From Fortiea sp. LEGE XX443 (GTDB lineage Bacteria > Cyanobacteriota > Cyanobacteriia > Cyanobacteriales > Nostocaceae): DNA of 64,000 nt. The notes beneath the pieces were generated by a model that did not search any database, was not told the DNA's origin, and saw only the letters and a list, made by a program, of their open reading frames with translations. Both the position numbers and the translations under genes were made by a program. Positions 17,918 to 28,482 of the stretch are shown here, in pieces. The stretch's first letter is position 1, and each line of letters begins with the position of its first letter. The DNA lies in NCBI RefSeq assembly GCF_015206815.1, contig NZ_JADEXZ010000015.1, positions 29,089 through 93,088 of the forward strand, in the 5' to 3' direction.

Positions 17918-18055
17918 GATAGAGATGTTGAATAAAGAGATAGGTAGGTTGAAACTTGAGTATTTTTTATAGGAATTGGGGATTGGGAATCAATTATTCC
18001 CTAGTCCCCAGTTCCTAATCCTTAGCTGTTCTTAGCAAGCTAGGAGCCGCAATTC

Positions 18056-19594
18056 CTAACGAATCAAGTCGAAGGAGATATCGGTTTTACCAGTGATGTT
18101 GGTGTTGCGATCCATTTCATCCAACAGGGTGTTAACAACCCAGTTGAGGATATTTAGACCACCTTGGTAGCCGAGAGTAGCGTAGCGGTGTAAGTGGTGG
18201 CGATCGAAGAGAGGATAACCAATCCGCACCATTGGGATGTTGGTATCGCGCCACAGGTACTTACCGTAGGAGTTACCAATGAAGAAGTCTACAGGCTCGG
18301 TGAACAACAAGGAACGGAAGTGCCACAAGTCTTTTTGAATCCAAACTTTAGCTTCTTTACCGAATGGACTAGCGGCGAGGATAGCTTCCATTTCTTTCTT
18401 GAAGGTTTCATCACCGTTGTTGCAGAGGATGTGTACAGGTTCTGCACCCATTTCTAACAAGAAGCTAGTAATGGAGATGATCAAATCTGGATCGCCGTAG
18501 ATAGCGAATTTCTTACCATGAATCCAAGCGTAGGAGTCAGTAATTGCATCTACCAAACGACCGCGTTCAACTTCTAATTCCGCAGGAATGGCTTTACCAG
18601 TCAATTCAGAGATACCAACCAAGAAGTCGTCAGTACCTTTAACACCGAAGGGACGCAGAACTTTTGTTTCTTGCTTCCATTGAGTGGAGATATACTCACG
18701 GGTCTTAGGTGTGGTGTAAGCTTGGAGAGCTACTGTTGCTTTAGCGTTGATAGAATCAGCCGCATCTTCTAGCTTTGTACCACCTGGGTACATATCGAAT
18801 TCACCAGTGTTGGGTGAATCAAAGTAATCGCTGCTGTCAGAAAGAATGGTGTAGTCAACATCCATTGCACCCAACATCCGCTTAACTTCGCGGTTGTTAG
18901 CTACATAGGTATCAAAACCGGGGATGATGTTAATTTTGCCGTTGCTGGTAGCTTTTTTCTTGCCTTCTGTCAGGTTCAACAAAATTCCCTTCATCATGTT
19001 GTCGTAACCAGTGATGTGGGAACCTACAAAGCTGGGGGTGTGAGCAAAGGGAACTGGGAAGTCTTGAGGAATAGAACCAGCATTCTTAGAGTTGCTGATG
19101 AATGCACCCAAGTCATCACCGATAACTTCTGCCATACAGGTGGTACAGACAGCAATCATCTTAGGCTTGTACAATTGGTATGAAACTTGCATACCTTCAA
19201 TCATGTTGTTCAAGCCGCCGAATACTGCTGCGTCTTCAGTCATGGAAGAAGACACTGCGGAACAAGGCTCTTTATAGTGACGGCTGAGGTGGGTACGGAA
19301 GTAAGCCACACAACCTTGAGAACCTTGAACGAAAGGTAGAGTACCTTCAAAACCCAAGGCTGCAAACATTGCGCCTACAGGTTGACAACCTTTAGCGGGG
19401 TTAACGGTTAAAGCTTCACGAGCGAAGTTCTTTTCCCGGTAGTCCCAAGATTTTGTCCATTCAGAAACCCGTGCAACTTCTTCGGGAGGGTGAGCGCCTT
19501 CAAAGTTCTTTCTCTTGTTTTCAAATAGCTCGGTGTACTCTGGCTGTTTGAATAAATCAACGTGATCTACAATTTTGTCAGGATTTTGTGGCAT
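18056..19594 (-). CDS. nifK: nitrogenase MoFe protein beta subunit
   Basis: The 512-residue beta chain of the MoFe protein, forming the P-cluster with NifD. The three P-cluster cysteines fall at C70 (NPAKGCQPVG), C95 (GSQGCVAYF) and C153 (CTTCMAEVIGD), as in characterised enzymes. The N-terminal extension (MPQNPDKIVDHVDLF) is the long type found in cyanobacteria and Azotobacter. The nifD-nifK spacer of 201 bases contains GAATAA/TTATTC-type inverted sequence and CATTCAGCATTCA heptads. Confidence 0.98.
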   Translation of the reverse strand: MPQNPDKIVDHVDLFKQPEYTELFENKRKNFEGAHPPEEVARVSEWTKSWDYREKNFAREALTVNPAKGCQPVGAMFAALGFEGTLPFVQGSQGCVAYFRTHLSRHYKEPCSAVSSSMTEDAAVFGGLNNMIEGMQVSYQLYKPKMIAVCTTCMAEVIGDDLGAFISNSKNAGSIPQDFPVPFAHTPSFVGSHITGYDNMMKGILLNLTEGKKKATSNGKINIIPGFDTYVANNREVKRMLGAMDVDYTILSDSSDYFDSPNTGEFDMYPGGTKLEDAADSINAKATVALQAYTTPKTREYISTQWKQETKVLRPFGVKGTDDFLVGISELTGKAIPAELEVERGRLVDAITDSYAWIHGKKFAIYGDPDLIISITSFLLEMGAEPVHILCNNGDETFKKEMEAILAASPFGKEAKVWIQKDLWHFRSLLFTEPVDFFIGNSYGKYLWRDTNIPMVRIGYPLFDRHHLHRYATLGYQGGLNILNWVVNTLLDEMDRNTNITGKTDISFDLIR

Positions 19595-19795
19595 TTGTGT
19601 ATCTCTCTACGCTTGCTGGTTGATTTGGTAATTAAGGTGTTGGGAAAGCCTGGGGCGATCGCTCCTACCAAGAGAGTCACGAGTGATGAATCATGAATAA
19701 TGAATAAAATTATTCATCCAGCATTCAGCATTCACCATTCTTCCCTGGGTTCCTGGAGCAAAAACCCCAGGCTATCCATCTATTATTTTTGGGAA

Positions 19796-21289
19796 TTAAG
19801 CAGCAGCTTTAGTCTTAGCAGCAGCTTTCTTCCAAGGAGCGCCAATTAATCCCCAAGTTGGGCTGTTGAGTGCTAAATCCATATCACGGGCGAAGATAGC
19901 GAATCCGTCATAACCGTGATAAGGGCCGGAGTAATCCCAAGAGTGCATTTGACGGAAGGGAAGACCCATCTTTTGGAAGGCGTACTTCTCTTTAATACCA
20001 GAAGCGATTAAGTCAGGCTTCTTAGCTTTAACGAATTCCTCGAATTCGTAGGCGGTAACGTCATCGTAAATGATGGTGGCGTTATCAATATAGTGGGTAG
20101 TACGTTTGTAGTCGTCGTTGTGACCGAATTCGTAACCAGTACCGACAACTTTGATACCCAAATCTTCAAAAGCGGGAACAACGTGACGAGGACGTAGACC
20201 ACCTACGTACAACATAACGGTGTTACCTTCCAAGCGAGGACGGTATTTATCAAGTACCGCAGTCATCACTGGTGTGTACTTAGCGATTACCTTCTCAGCG
20301 TTTTCTTGAATCTTAGAGTCAAATTTAGCGGCAATTTCACGTAAAGATGCAGCAATCTTGGTGGGGCCGAAGAAGTTGAATTCCATCCAAGGCATACCAT
20401 AATTTTCTTCCAAACTACGGCAGATGTAGTTCATAGAACGGTAGCAGTGGATCAGAACTAACTTAGCAGCAGGGCCTTGAATTAACTCGTTGAGAGTACC
20501 GTCACCAGACCACTGAGCTACAACACGCAAGCCCATTTCTTCTAATAACATGCGGCTTGCCCAAGCATCACCACCGATGTTGTAGTCGCCAATTAGGGCT
20601 ACATCATATTGGCTTGGCTCGAAGTCAAGTTTGTTATCTTTTTTGAGCTTGTCGTATTCTGGGAAAATCCAGTCACGGATAGCATCGTTAGCGATGTGGT
20701 GTCCTAAAGATTGGGATACACCGCGGAAACCTTCGCAACGTAGGGGTACAACTGGTTTACCAATTTGCTTAGAAGCTTTTTTAGCAACTGCTTCGATGTC
20801 ATCCCCGATTAGACCAATGGGACATTCAGATTGAATGGAAATACCACGGTTGAGGGGGAACAGGATTTCTAGTTCGTCGATGATTTTGGTTAATTTTTTG
20901 TCACCACCGAACACGATGTCGCGTTCTTGGAAATCGGAGGTGAAGTGCATAGTACCAAAGGAGTTGATACCTGTGATACCTACATAGTAGTTACGACGAC
21001 CAGACCAAGACCAGTAACCGCAACCTACAGGGCCGTGGCTGATGTGGATCATGTCCTTAATAGGGCCCCAAACCACACCTTTAGAACCTGCGTAAGCACA
21101 ACCACGAGCGGTCATTACACCAGGAATGGATTTGATGTTAGACTTAACGCCGCAATCGGATTTTTCTTCTTCGTGGACGTTGAGGTGTTTCTCGCGCTTT
21201 TTGCGAGATTTTTCGGGATAAGCTTTCAGAACTTCTTGAATAAGTTCCTTATTTTCATCTACAAGATTCTTGTTGTCAGGAGGTGTCAT
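19796..21289 (-). CDS. nifD: nitrogenase MoFe protein alpha subunit, uninterrupted
   Basis: The 497-residue alpha chain that carries FeMo-cofactor. P-cluster cysteines are C64, C90 and C156. The cofactor ligands are C282 (IHCYRSMNY) and H449 (QMHSWDYSG), equivalent to C275 and H442 of Azotobacter. The gene is continuous, whereas in Anabaena PCC 7120 vegetative cells it is split by an 11-kb excision element. The C-terminus is an Ala/Lys-rich tail. It lies 187 bases downstream of nifH in the same operon. Confidence 0.98.
   Translation of the reverse strand: MTPPDNKNLVDENKELIQEVLKAYPEKSRKKREKHLNVHEEEKSDCGVKSNIKSIPGVMTARGCAYAGSKGVVWGPIKDMIHISHGPVGCGYWSWSGRRNYYVGITGINSFGTMHFTSDFQERDIVFGGDKKLTKIIDELEILFPLNRGISIQSECPIGLIGDDIEAVAKKASKQIGKPVVPLRCEGFRGVSQSLGHHIANDAIRDWIFPEYDKLKKDNKLDFEPSQYDVALIGDYNIGGDAWASRMLLEEMGLRVVAQWSGDGTLNELIQGPAAKLVLIHCYRSMNYICRSLEENYGMPWMEFNFFGPTKIAASLREIAAKFDSKIQENAEKVIAKYTPVMTAVLDKYRPRLEGNTVMLYVGGLRPRHVVPAFEDLGIKVVGTGYEFGHNDDYKRTTHYIDNATIIYDDVTAYEFEEFVKAKKPDLIASGIKEKYAFQKMGLPFRQMHSWDYSGPYHGYDGFAIFARDMDLALNSPTWGLIGAPWKKAAAKTKAAA
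19926..19936 (-). other. empty nifD-element recombination core (11 bp)
   Basis: The minus strand reads GGATTACTCCG. This is the 11-bp core at which the XisA-excised nifD element recombines in Anabaena PCC 7120. It occurs once here, within the codons for the W-D-Y-S-G segment after H449, with uninterrupted coding sequence on both sides. The site is therefore unoccupied in this sequence. Confidence 0.85.
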
Positions 21290-21476
21290 AGTCTGCCTCG
21301 GTTACTGTTACGGATGGGGAAAGGGAGGGAAAAAATGGAGAGGAGAAGAATGAAGGCTGAAGGTTAAGGTTCAAAGCTGAAGGTTAAAGGCTGAAATATT
21401 CTAGATTTCATGCTTTACACTTCATACTTCACACTTCATACTTCACACTTTCCTTGTCTCCTAATGACGAGATTAC

Positions 21477-22684
<1,208 letters not shown>

Positions 22685-23044
22685 CTACTTGTTCAAAATA
22701 GCGCCTTTCAAGCTGGAAACGCGATCTAACGCAGCTTTGGTGTCTTCTGCTGATGCTCCACCTACAGCCATCGCCTCAGTTAGGTGCTTGGCGATCGCAT
22801 CGAAGTGTTGTTCCTGTAAATTCATACCTGTGTGGGTTTTGTCCATTGGGCGACCAGTGTATTGCTTTGGCCCTTCAAATATCAGAGAGAAGAAAGCAAT
22901 TTGATGCGCCCGCTGTTTCGCCATATCTGTGTTAGCGAAAAATGCTTTGAGGGTGTTGTCTGCGACAATGCGTTTGTGTAAATCATCAACTATTTTCTCA
23001 ATAGTCGGTTGTCCGCCAAGTCTGTCATACAATGTTGCACTCAT
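22685..23044 (-). CDS. glbN: cyanoglobin (group I truncated haemoglobin)
   Basis: A 119-residue truncated haemoglobin, starting MSATLYDRLGGQPTIEKIVDDLHKRIV. The proximal histidine is H80 in MNLQEQHFDAIAKHL, and the aromatic FFSLIF B/E-helix region is present. In Nostoc commune a cyanoglobin gene lies at this same point between nifU and nifH, is made under nitrogen starvation, and is proposed to scavenge or deliver oxygen near the membrane. Placement inside the nif cluster supports the same role. It has about 300 bases of spacer on each side, so it may have its own promoter. Confidence 0.95.
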   Translation of the reverse strand: MSATLYDRLGGQPTIEKIVDDLHKRIVADNTLKAFFANTDMAKQRAHQIAFFSLIFEGPKQYTGRPMDKTHTGMNLQEQHFDAIAKHLTEAMAVGGASAEDTKAALDRVSSLKGAILNK

Positions 23045-23195
23045 ATCCTTTTCCTTTGAAGCGTGTTGGATAATGAAATTGCAGGTAGGCGCTGAATACC
23101 TTTCTTTGCCTATGTGCTGTTAGCTGTTCGTTGTCAGTAGGAATCAAACATTGATGGGAAAACAATTGTATCGGTCAAATCCTACTTTCTGTTCT

Positions 23196-23300
23196 TATAG
23201 CAGGTGACAGGTAACAGAGGACAGGTGACAGGGTTAAAATCCCTTTGAAGTAAGGGTTTTGTGATTTGTTGATGTCCTCATCTATGTGGCTACTGCTATA
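23196..23300. mobile_element. 105-bp MITE-like element, copy 1
   Basis: Ends TATAGCAG and CTGCTATA are perfect 8-bp inverted repeats bounding exactly 105 bp. The interior starts with AGGTGAC-type heptads, then ACAGGGTTAAAA and, near the right end, GATGTCCT and GGCTACTG. A related copy of identical length lies at 53279-53383. TA dinucleotides at both ends suggest TA target duplication. It sits in the nifU-glbN spacer. No transposase is inside. Confidence 0.75.
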
Positions 23301-23346
23301 GCTACTGCACATCAAGGTGTATTTGTGCTGTGGGTAAAATTTAGAG

Positions 23347-24261
23347 TTATGGCTCGACTGCTACTACTACTATGTCTTTGCTGATGCGATCGCGCAGTCT
23401 CGATTCAATCGCTATCTTTAAAGTGGCGGTGCTGCTAGAACATGAACCGCAAGCACCTTGGAGGATAACTTTGACGTTATTTCCTTCTATGTCGTAGAGT
23501 TCAACATCTCCACCGTCAGCGATCAAGACTGGTCTGACTTCTTCGTCAAGAACTTTTTGAATTAGAGCAATCTTTTGGACGTTGGTTAGTGGTTTTGTTG
23601 CTATCTGACCAGAGTTAAGAATTTCTGGAGTTTCTATGCTGTTATTGCCGTTTTTACTAGCTGTAGCGACTTCTTGTTTAACTTCCTTAATAATATCATC
23701 AATTTTTGTTAAACAGGAACCGCATCCGCCACCAGCTTTGACATAATTTGTTACCTGCTCCGCACTGGTGAGGTTATTTTCTTTCACCACCCGACGAATC
23801 TTAGTATCGCTGATCCCAAAGCAGGAGCAAATTAAAACGCCTTCGTCATCGTCGTCATGGGCAGCGAGAGGAATGCCACGATAGTTATAGATTGCGGCTT
23901 CTAGAGCTTCCTGCCCCATAACTGAACAGTGCATTTTAGCTTCAGGTAAGCCGCCGAGGTAATTGGCAATATCTTTATTAGATACTTTCAGGGCTTCATC
24001 TAGAGTTAAACCCTTAACCATTTCGGTCAATGCACTAGAAGAAGCGATCGCACTGGTACAGCCAAAGGTTTGGAAACGTGCATCCAGAATCTTATCAGAT
24101 TCTACTTCCACTTTTAGGTGCAGTCTCAAAGCATCGCCGCAAGAAATACTACCTACTTCTCCTGTTGCAACCTTAACTCCAGGTTCGCTGGTTTCTTCAA
24201 TTGTTCCCTGATTCTTGGGATCGTAAAACAGTTCTAATACTTTATCTGTGTAGTCCCACAT
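23347..24261 (-). CDS. nifU: nitrogenase Fe-S cluster scaffold NifU
   Basis: A 304-residue modular scaffold that assembles clusters from NifS-derived sulfur. The N-terminal IscU-like domain ([28 protein letters not shown]) holds the transient cluster. The central [2Fe-2S] domain has ICSCFG and GGGCGSCL. The C-terminal Nfu domain has [14 protein letters not shown]. All three parts are intact. It follows nifS across a spacer with heptad repeats. Confidence 0.97.
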   Translation of the reverse strand: MWDYTDKVLELFYDPKNQGTIEETSEPGVKVATGEVGSISCGDALRLHLKVEVESDKILDARFQTFGCTSAIASSSALTEMVKGLTLDEALKVSNKDIANYLGGLPEAKMHCSVMGQEALEAAIYNYRGIPLAAHDDDDEGVLICSCFGISDTKIRRVVKENNLTSAEQVTNYVKAGGGCGSCLTKIDDIIKEVKQEVATASKNGNNSIETPEILNSGQIATKPLTNVQKIALIQKVLDEEVRPVLIADGGDVELYDIEGNNVKVILQGACGSCSSSTATLKIAIESRLRDRISKDIVVVAVEP

Positions 24262-24288
24262 ATTAAGTTCCGAGTGCTGAGTGGAGAG

Positions 24289-24357
24289 AGGTGACAGGTG
24301 ATAGGTGACAGGTGACAGGTGATAGAAAATTATCTGTAACCTGTTCCCTGTAACCTA
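24289..24357. repeat. heptad STRR cassette in nifS-nifU spacer
   Basis: Five direct AGGTGAC/AGGTGAT heptads (24289-24323) are followed by AGAAAATTATCT and then GTAACCT-type heptads, which are near-complements of the first set. The cassette therefore forms an imperfect stem. A matching cassette with seven heptads lies in the fdxN-nifB spacer at 25932. Confidence 0.8.
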
Positions 24358-24358
24358 T

Positions 24359-25561
24359 TTATCGATGTGCTAGTGTTTGTTCTTGGGATTGCAACCAACC
24401 TGCGTCGTCGTTTTTGAATGGTGACAGAGCGCGTAGACGTTCTACAATTTCGGGCATGACTTCAATGACGCGATCGATTTCAGCGTCGGTGGTGTAGCGA
24501 CAAAGACTGAAGCGAATGGAACCATGCAGAGTTGTGTATGGTAAACCCATTGCCCGGAGAACGTGGGATGGTTCGAGTGAACCGGAGGTGCAAGCGGAAC
24601 CTGATGAAGCACAGATACCGTATTTATTTAACAACAGTAATATAGCTTCACCTTCGATATATTTAAAACCGAGGTTGGTGGTGTTGGGCAATCTATTTTT
24701 GGTATCGCCGTTAACTTCACAATCAGGAATTTTATTGAGGAGAGTTTGTTCCAGGCGATCGCGCAACTGTCTTTCTCTTTTGGTTGCTTCTTCTAAATGT
24801 AGCAGTTCTAATTCGGCTGCTTTACCTAAAGCGACAATACCCGGAACATTCTCTGTACCCGCGCGGCGACCGCGTTCTTGGTGTCCACCAATCAGTAAAG
24901 GACGGAATCTCACACCCCGGCGCACATACAATGCACCGATACCTTTGGGTGCGTGGATTTTGTGACCAGACATAGTTAACATATCTATGGTGCTGGCCTT
25001 CATGTTCAGGGGTAGTTTACCCACTGCTTGCACTGCATCAACGTGGAACAGTGCGCCCCGTTCTTTAACTCGTAAGCCAATCTGCTCAATTGGAAAAATC
25101 GTGCCTGTCTCGTTGTTGGCATACATGATTGTTACCAAGGCGGTGTTACCTGTCAGCGAGGCTTCTAGTTCATCTAGATCCAACTGTCCTTGACTATTCA
25201 CTGACAGATAAGTAACACTGTAACCTTGGGTTTCCAGTTGTTTGCAGACATTCAACACCGCTGGGTGTTCTACTTGGGTGGTGATGATGTGGCGCTTTTC
25301 TGGTTGGGCTGACAATGCAGCACGAATAGCGGCGTTATCTCCCTCTGTTCCACAACTGGTAAAAACAATTTCTGATTCATCTGCTCCCAAAAGGGCGGCC
25401 AATTGTTCTCTGGCTGTTTTGACTGCTTTAGCCAGTTGCCCACCAAAGGTGTGCATACTTGAGGGGTTGGCGTAATATTCGGTTAAGTAGGGCATCATTG
25501 CCTCTACGACTTGTGGATCTACCCTAGTGGTAGCATTATTGTCTAGATAAATGATGCTCAT
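24359..25561 (-). CDS. nifS: cysteine desulfurase NifS
   Basis: A 400-residue PLP enzyme delivering sulfur for nitrogenase clusters. The PLP lysine is in TMSGHKIHAPKG, and the substrate histidine is in FHVDAVQAVGK. The persulfide cysteine is in the SSGSACTSGSLEPSHVL loop of group I desulfurases. It starts two bases after the fdxN stop, so fdxN and nifS are coupled. A GGGGTATAAGA sequence precedes the ATG. Confidence 0.97.
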   Translation of the reverse strand: MSIIYLDNNATTRVDPQVVEAMMPYLTEYYANPSSMHTFGGQLAKAVKTAREQLAALLGADESEIVFTSCGTEGDNAAIRAALSAQPEKRHIITTQVEHPAVLNVCKQLETQGYSVTYLSVNSQGQLDLDELEASLTGNTALVTIMYANNETGTIFPIEQIGLRVKERGALFHVDAVQAVGKLPLNMKASTIDMLTMSGHKIHAPKGIGALYVRRGVRFRPLLIGGHQERGRRAGTENVPGIVALGKAAELELLHLEEATKRERQLRDRLEQTLLNKIPDCEVNGDTKNRLPNTTNLGFKYIEGEAILLLLNKYGICASSGSACTSGSLEPSHVLRAMGLPYTTLHGSIRFSLCRYTTDAEIDRVIEVMPEIVERLRALSPFKNDDAGWLQSQEQTLAHR

Positions 25562-25563
25562 TC

Positions 25564-25911
25564 TTATACCCCTAAAATTTCACCCTGATGTTTTTGCAAT
25601 TGTTCTGAGAACTTCCGAGAATAACAATCAAACCAACGTTCCCAATAATCTTGTTTTTTTGTTAATTTCCCTATAACGCGATTATATTTAGCAAACCAGC
25701 TTTCCCAATAATCGTTTGTCTCTTTAATGCAACCATCACAGGTTGGGCAACCAGCTTTACATTGAGGCACTGTATAAATGCTCCCAACACAGTTTGTGCA
25801 AAGTGCGGGGTCAATCCAGTGGATACCGTCAACTATTTTAATTGCGCCAGTGGGACATACAGACTCACAGAGATTGCAAGAAATACACTGGCCAGTAATC
25901 TTATAAGCCAT
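25564..25911 (-). CDS. fdxN: bacterial-type ferredoxin FdxN, uninterrupted
   Basis: A 115-residue 2[4Fe-4S] ferredoxin. The first cluster motif is CISCNLCESVCP, and the second has the expanded form CTNCVG...CKAGCPTCDGC typical of nif-linked ferredoxins. The C-terminal extension contains two similar Trp-rich segments (DYWESWFAKYNR and DYWERWFDCYSR), an internal duplication. AAGGAGA precedes the ATG. In Anabaena PCC 7120 this gene is split by a 55-kb element; here it is continuous. It probably supplies electrons for cofactor assembly with NifB. Confidence 0.95.
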   Translation of the reverse strand: MAYKITGQCISCNLCESVCPTGAIKIVDGIHWIDPALCTNCVGSIYTVPQCKAGCPTCDGCIKETNDYWESWFAKYNRVIGKLTKKQDYWERWFDCYSRKFSEQLQKHQGEILGV

Positions 25912-25931
25912 GATTATTCTCCTTGCGAATG

Positions 25932-26026
25932 AGGTGACAGGTGATAGGTGATAGGTGATAGGTGACAGGTGATAGGTGATAGAAAATTATCTGTAACCTG
26001 TAACCTATAACCTGTAACCTATTTCC
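25932..26026. repeat. heptad STRR cassette in nifB-fdxN spacer
   Basis: Seven direct heptads of AGGTGA(C/T) run from 25932 to 25980. They are followed by AGAAAATTATCT and by CTGTAAC/CTATAAC heptads to about 26020. The same unit, core and near-complementary right arm occur at 24289. The transcript of this spacer could fold into a long imperfect hairpin between nifB and fdxN. Confidence 0.8.
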
Positions 26027-27469
26027 CTATTTCCCTAATTCTTGGATGTATTGCTCGTAAAACTCTAAAGCAACCTTCTCGATTACGTCGTAAGCTTCAA
26101 CGGTCTGTATGCCAGCTTCGTGCAATTTTTCTTTAGGACAGTTGCCAATTTTGGAAACCAACACGGCTTTACAATCTGCAATTGTCTTCATGATATTGTC
26201 TGCGGTCGCTTCTTCACCGTATCCACCTTGACAATATTGATCAATCTTACGGTGACTAACGAAACGAACTTCACTGCCATCCACTTCGTAAATTTGAAAT
26301 TCTTTAACATGTCCGAAGTGTTGGTTAACTAATCCGCCGCCTTTGGTTGCAACTGCAACTAAGATTTTTGGATTGTTAGCACTTTGTGGTTTGCCTGTTT
26401 TTGCCTTTTCTTTGGCTGCTTTAATTTCTTCTCTAAATTTCTCAATACCTTCGTGAACTTCTTGGCGTTTGCTGAAGTCGTACTCTGGAGACATTTCCAA
26501 GAAATTCTCTTTAGTGAATTCTTGACTGCGGTCTTCACCCAATAATCCGATCGCATCAGCACGACATTGACGGCAGTGGCGCATCATTTTCATGTTGCCG
26601 GCACACTGGTCTTGCACTAACTTGAGTTCTTTGGATGAGGGGCCGCGTTGACCTGTTAAGCCGAAGTGTGTGCCGTGTTCTGGTGCAGAAATCAAAGGCA
26701 TGATGTTATGCAAGAATGCACCACGCTCACGAATTGCCTTGTTGACTTCAACTAAGTGCTGGTCGTTGATTCCGGGAATCATCACGGAGTTAACTTTGCA
26801 CAGAATGTCGGCTTCTCTTAGAGCTTGTAAACCTTCTAGCTGCTTTTCGAGCAGGATTTTGGCTCCTTCCACGCCTCTGTAACGCTTGCGCTTATAGTGA
26901 ACCCATGAGTAAATCTGCGCGCCGATTTCTGGGTCTATGGTGTTAAGGGTGATAGTAACGTGATCTATATTTAATTGTTTAATGCGATCGATGTATTCAG
27001 TTAGCATTAAACCGTTGGTTGATAAGCAAAGCTTGATATCTGGTGCTTTGTCTGCAATCAACTCAAAGGTGCGGAATGTTTTGTCTGGATTAGCTAGGGG
27101 ATCGCCAGGGCCAGCAATTCCCAAAACTGTCATTTGGGGAATTTTGCCTGCGATGACTAAAGCTTTGTGGGCTGCTTCTTCGGGGGTAAGTAACTCGCTA
27201 ACTACGCCAGGACGGCTTTCGTTGGCACAGTCATATTTGCGGTTGCAATAGTTGCATTGAATGTTGCAAGCAGGTGCAACGGCAACGTGCATTCTTGCAT
27301 AGTGATGGTGAGCTTCTTCGCTGTAGCAGGGATGTTTAGCAATGCGTTCTTGGAGCTTTTCGTCCATTTCCACGGTGGCGCTGCTTTTGCTGTCGCATCC
27401 GCAACCACCAGATTTTGCTTGGGTAGGTGTCGATTCAGTAACGGAGGAGCCTGTAACCTGTGGTGTCAT
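26027..27469 (-). CDS. nifB: FeMo-cofactor biosynthesis protein NifB
   Basis: Radical SAM enzyme that fuses two [4Fe-4S] clusters with a carbide into NifB-co, the FeMo-cofactor core. The SAM motif [14 protein letters not shown] lies near residues 69-82, and a [12 protein letters not shown] motif follows. The C-terminal 100 residues form the NifX-like carrier domain ([18 protein letters not shown]). The ATG at 27469 is preferred over the in-frame TTG at 27481, giving 480 residues. It is the first gene of the leftward nif block, with a 1-kb upstream region carrying repeated motifs. Confidence 0.97.
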   Translation of the reverse strand: MTPQVTGSSVTESTPTQAKSGGCGCDSKSSATVEMDEKLQERIAKHPCYSEEAHHHYARMHVAVAPACNIQCNYCNRKYDCANESRPGVVSELLTPEEAAHKALVIAGKIPQMTVLGIAGPGDPLANPDKTFRTFELIADKAPDIKLCLSTNGLMLTEYIDRIKQLNIDHVTITLNTIDPEIGAQIYSWVHYKRKRYRGVEGAKILLEKQLEGLQALREADILCKVNSVMIPGINDQHLVEVNKAIRERGAFLHNIMPLISAPEHGTHFGLTGQRGPSSKELKLVQDQCAGNMKMMRHCRQCRADAIGLLGEDRSQEFTKENFLEMSPEYDFSKRQEVHEGIEKFREEIKAAKEKAKTGKPQSANNPKILVAVATKGGGLVNQHFGHVKEFQIYEVDGSEVRFVSHRKIDQYCQGGYGEEATADNIMKTIADCKAVLVSKIGNCPKEKLHEAGIQTVEAYDVIEKVALEFYEQYIQELGK

Positions 27470-28482
27470 TGAATTTCGCAAATGTCGGTGGACTAAGCTG
27501 CCACTGTGGGAGATGCCGTTGCTATTTTGTCTGCCCTAGAATGGAAGTCGCGGCTGCCGCACTGCCCGCAAGAGTGCATCCTTTGGTTGTAGCAAAGCTA
27601 CTTGGTGGGTAACTTTGCTGATGACAGCAGGCTATAAGTCCTTGTTCTTCGGCTGGTGTGTGTCAACTTTTTGGTCTTGGGTAGAGTTGGTGTGTACAGC
27701 CGCAACTTCGATTCACCGAGGCATGGTGCTATCTCATCCCTCCACTCACTTTTGGCTCTTTGTTTTGCTTGGAGCTTTAAGTGATTGGCGATATATGATT
27801 TATAGCAGCCGTTTTTTCGATTGCCTGGCCGTTACTTGTGGATAGAATTTATTGGATTTATTACATTTGTACTCAAATCTGGAAACCTTGATATTGAGCC
27901 ATAAAAAAATTTATAATTTTTTTTTCGGGTAGGGGTTCTAGTATTTTTAAGTCAGGGTTCTAGTATTTTTAGAGTGGGGTTTAGGATTTCTTTGTACTCA
28001 GCTATAACCCAATATCAGCAAAGCTTTTCAGCTATTTTTTGCTGATTTCAGGATACAAAAAAATGTACTCAACTACCCCTTGCATCTTGCTGAAAACGTC
28101 GAGTTGGCAAGGATTTAAGGGGAAAAACTGGAGCAGATTACTTCGTACTACTCCAGATACGTGCGAAATTCAATTCTGTATACAACATATCATTTTTTTT
28201 TAGAGAAAAATGTAATTCACATTTTCTTAAGTTTTCTCAGTTTAATGAGATTAAATAGCACTGAAGAGTATGATTGTGTTAGGTTTCAAGGTTTTCTGCT
28301 CCAGGTAAATTAATGAAGATATTTTGCAAAAATTAACGTTTTTATATAAAAAGAAAAATATTTTGATATTGAATTAGCAGCATATCTAACAGATAGCATA
28401 AAAAGTTAAGTGCGTCACAAATCGGCAGCGATCGCTACACTAAAGGCATAGGCAAGCAATACAGGGTTGCAGGGGGAATGCT
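27470..28482. promoter_or_regulatory. nifB upstream control region, about 1 kb
   Basis: This gap divides the divergent nifB and oxidoreductase genes. It contains a 17-bp direct repeat (27933-27949, 27955-27971), three copies of TGTACTCA (27869-27876, 27993-28000, 28064-28071) and a 9-bp stem with one mismatch (28128-28136, 28148-28156). Short open frames here have no recognisable product. nifB in relatives is switched on in heterocysts or under anoxia by CnfR/PatB, so these motifs are candidate sites by position only. Confidence 0.5.
27933..27971. repeat. 17-bp direct repeat spaced 22 bp, upstream of nifB
   Basis: GGGTTCTAGTATTTTTA occurs exactly twice with starts 22 bases apart, about two helical turns. 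It lies about 465 bases before the nifB start. It is followed by GTGGGGTTTAGGATTT, a third partial variant. Confidence 0.8.

Noticed and set aside
27615..27845. 76-codon frame upstream of nifB
   Set aside because: Composition is atypical, it has no recognisable domain, and it sits in the presumed nifB control region.
28137..28160. NtcA site (GTA-N8-TAC) upstream of nifB
   Set aside because: A GTA and TAC occur near 28145 but with 10 rather than 8 bases between them, so the consensus is not met.
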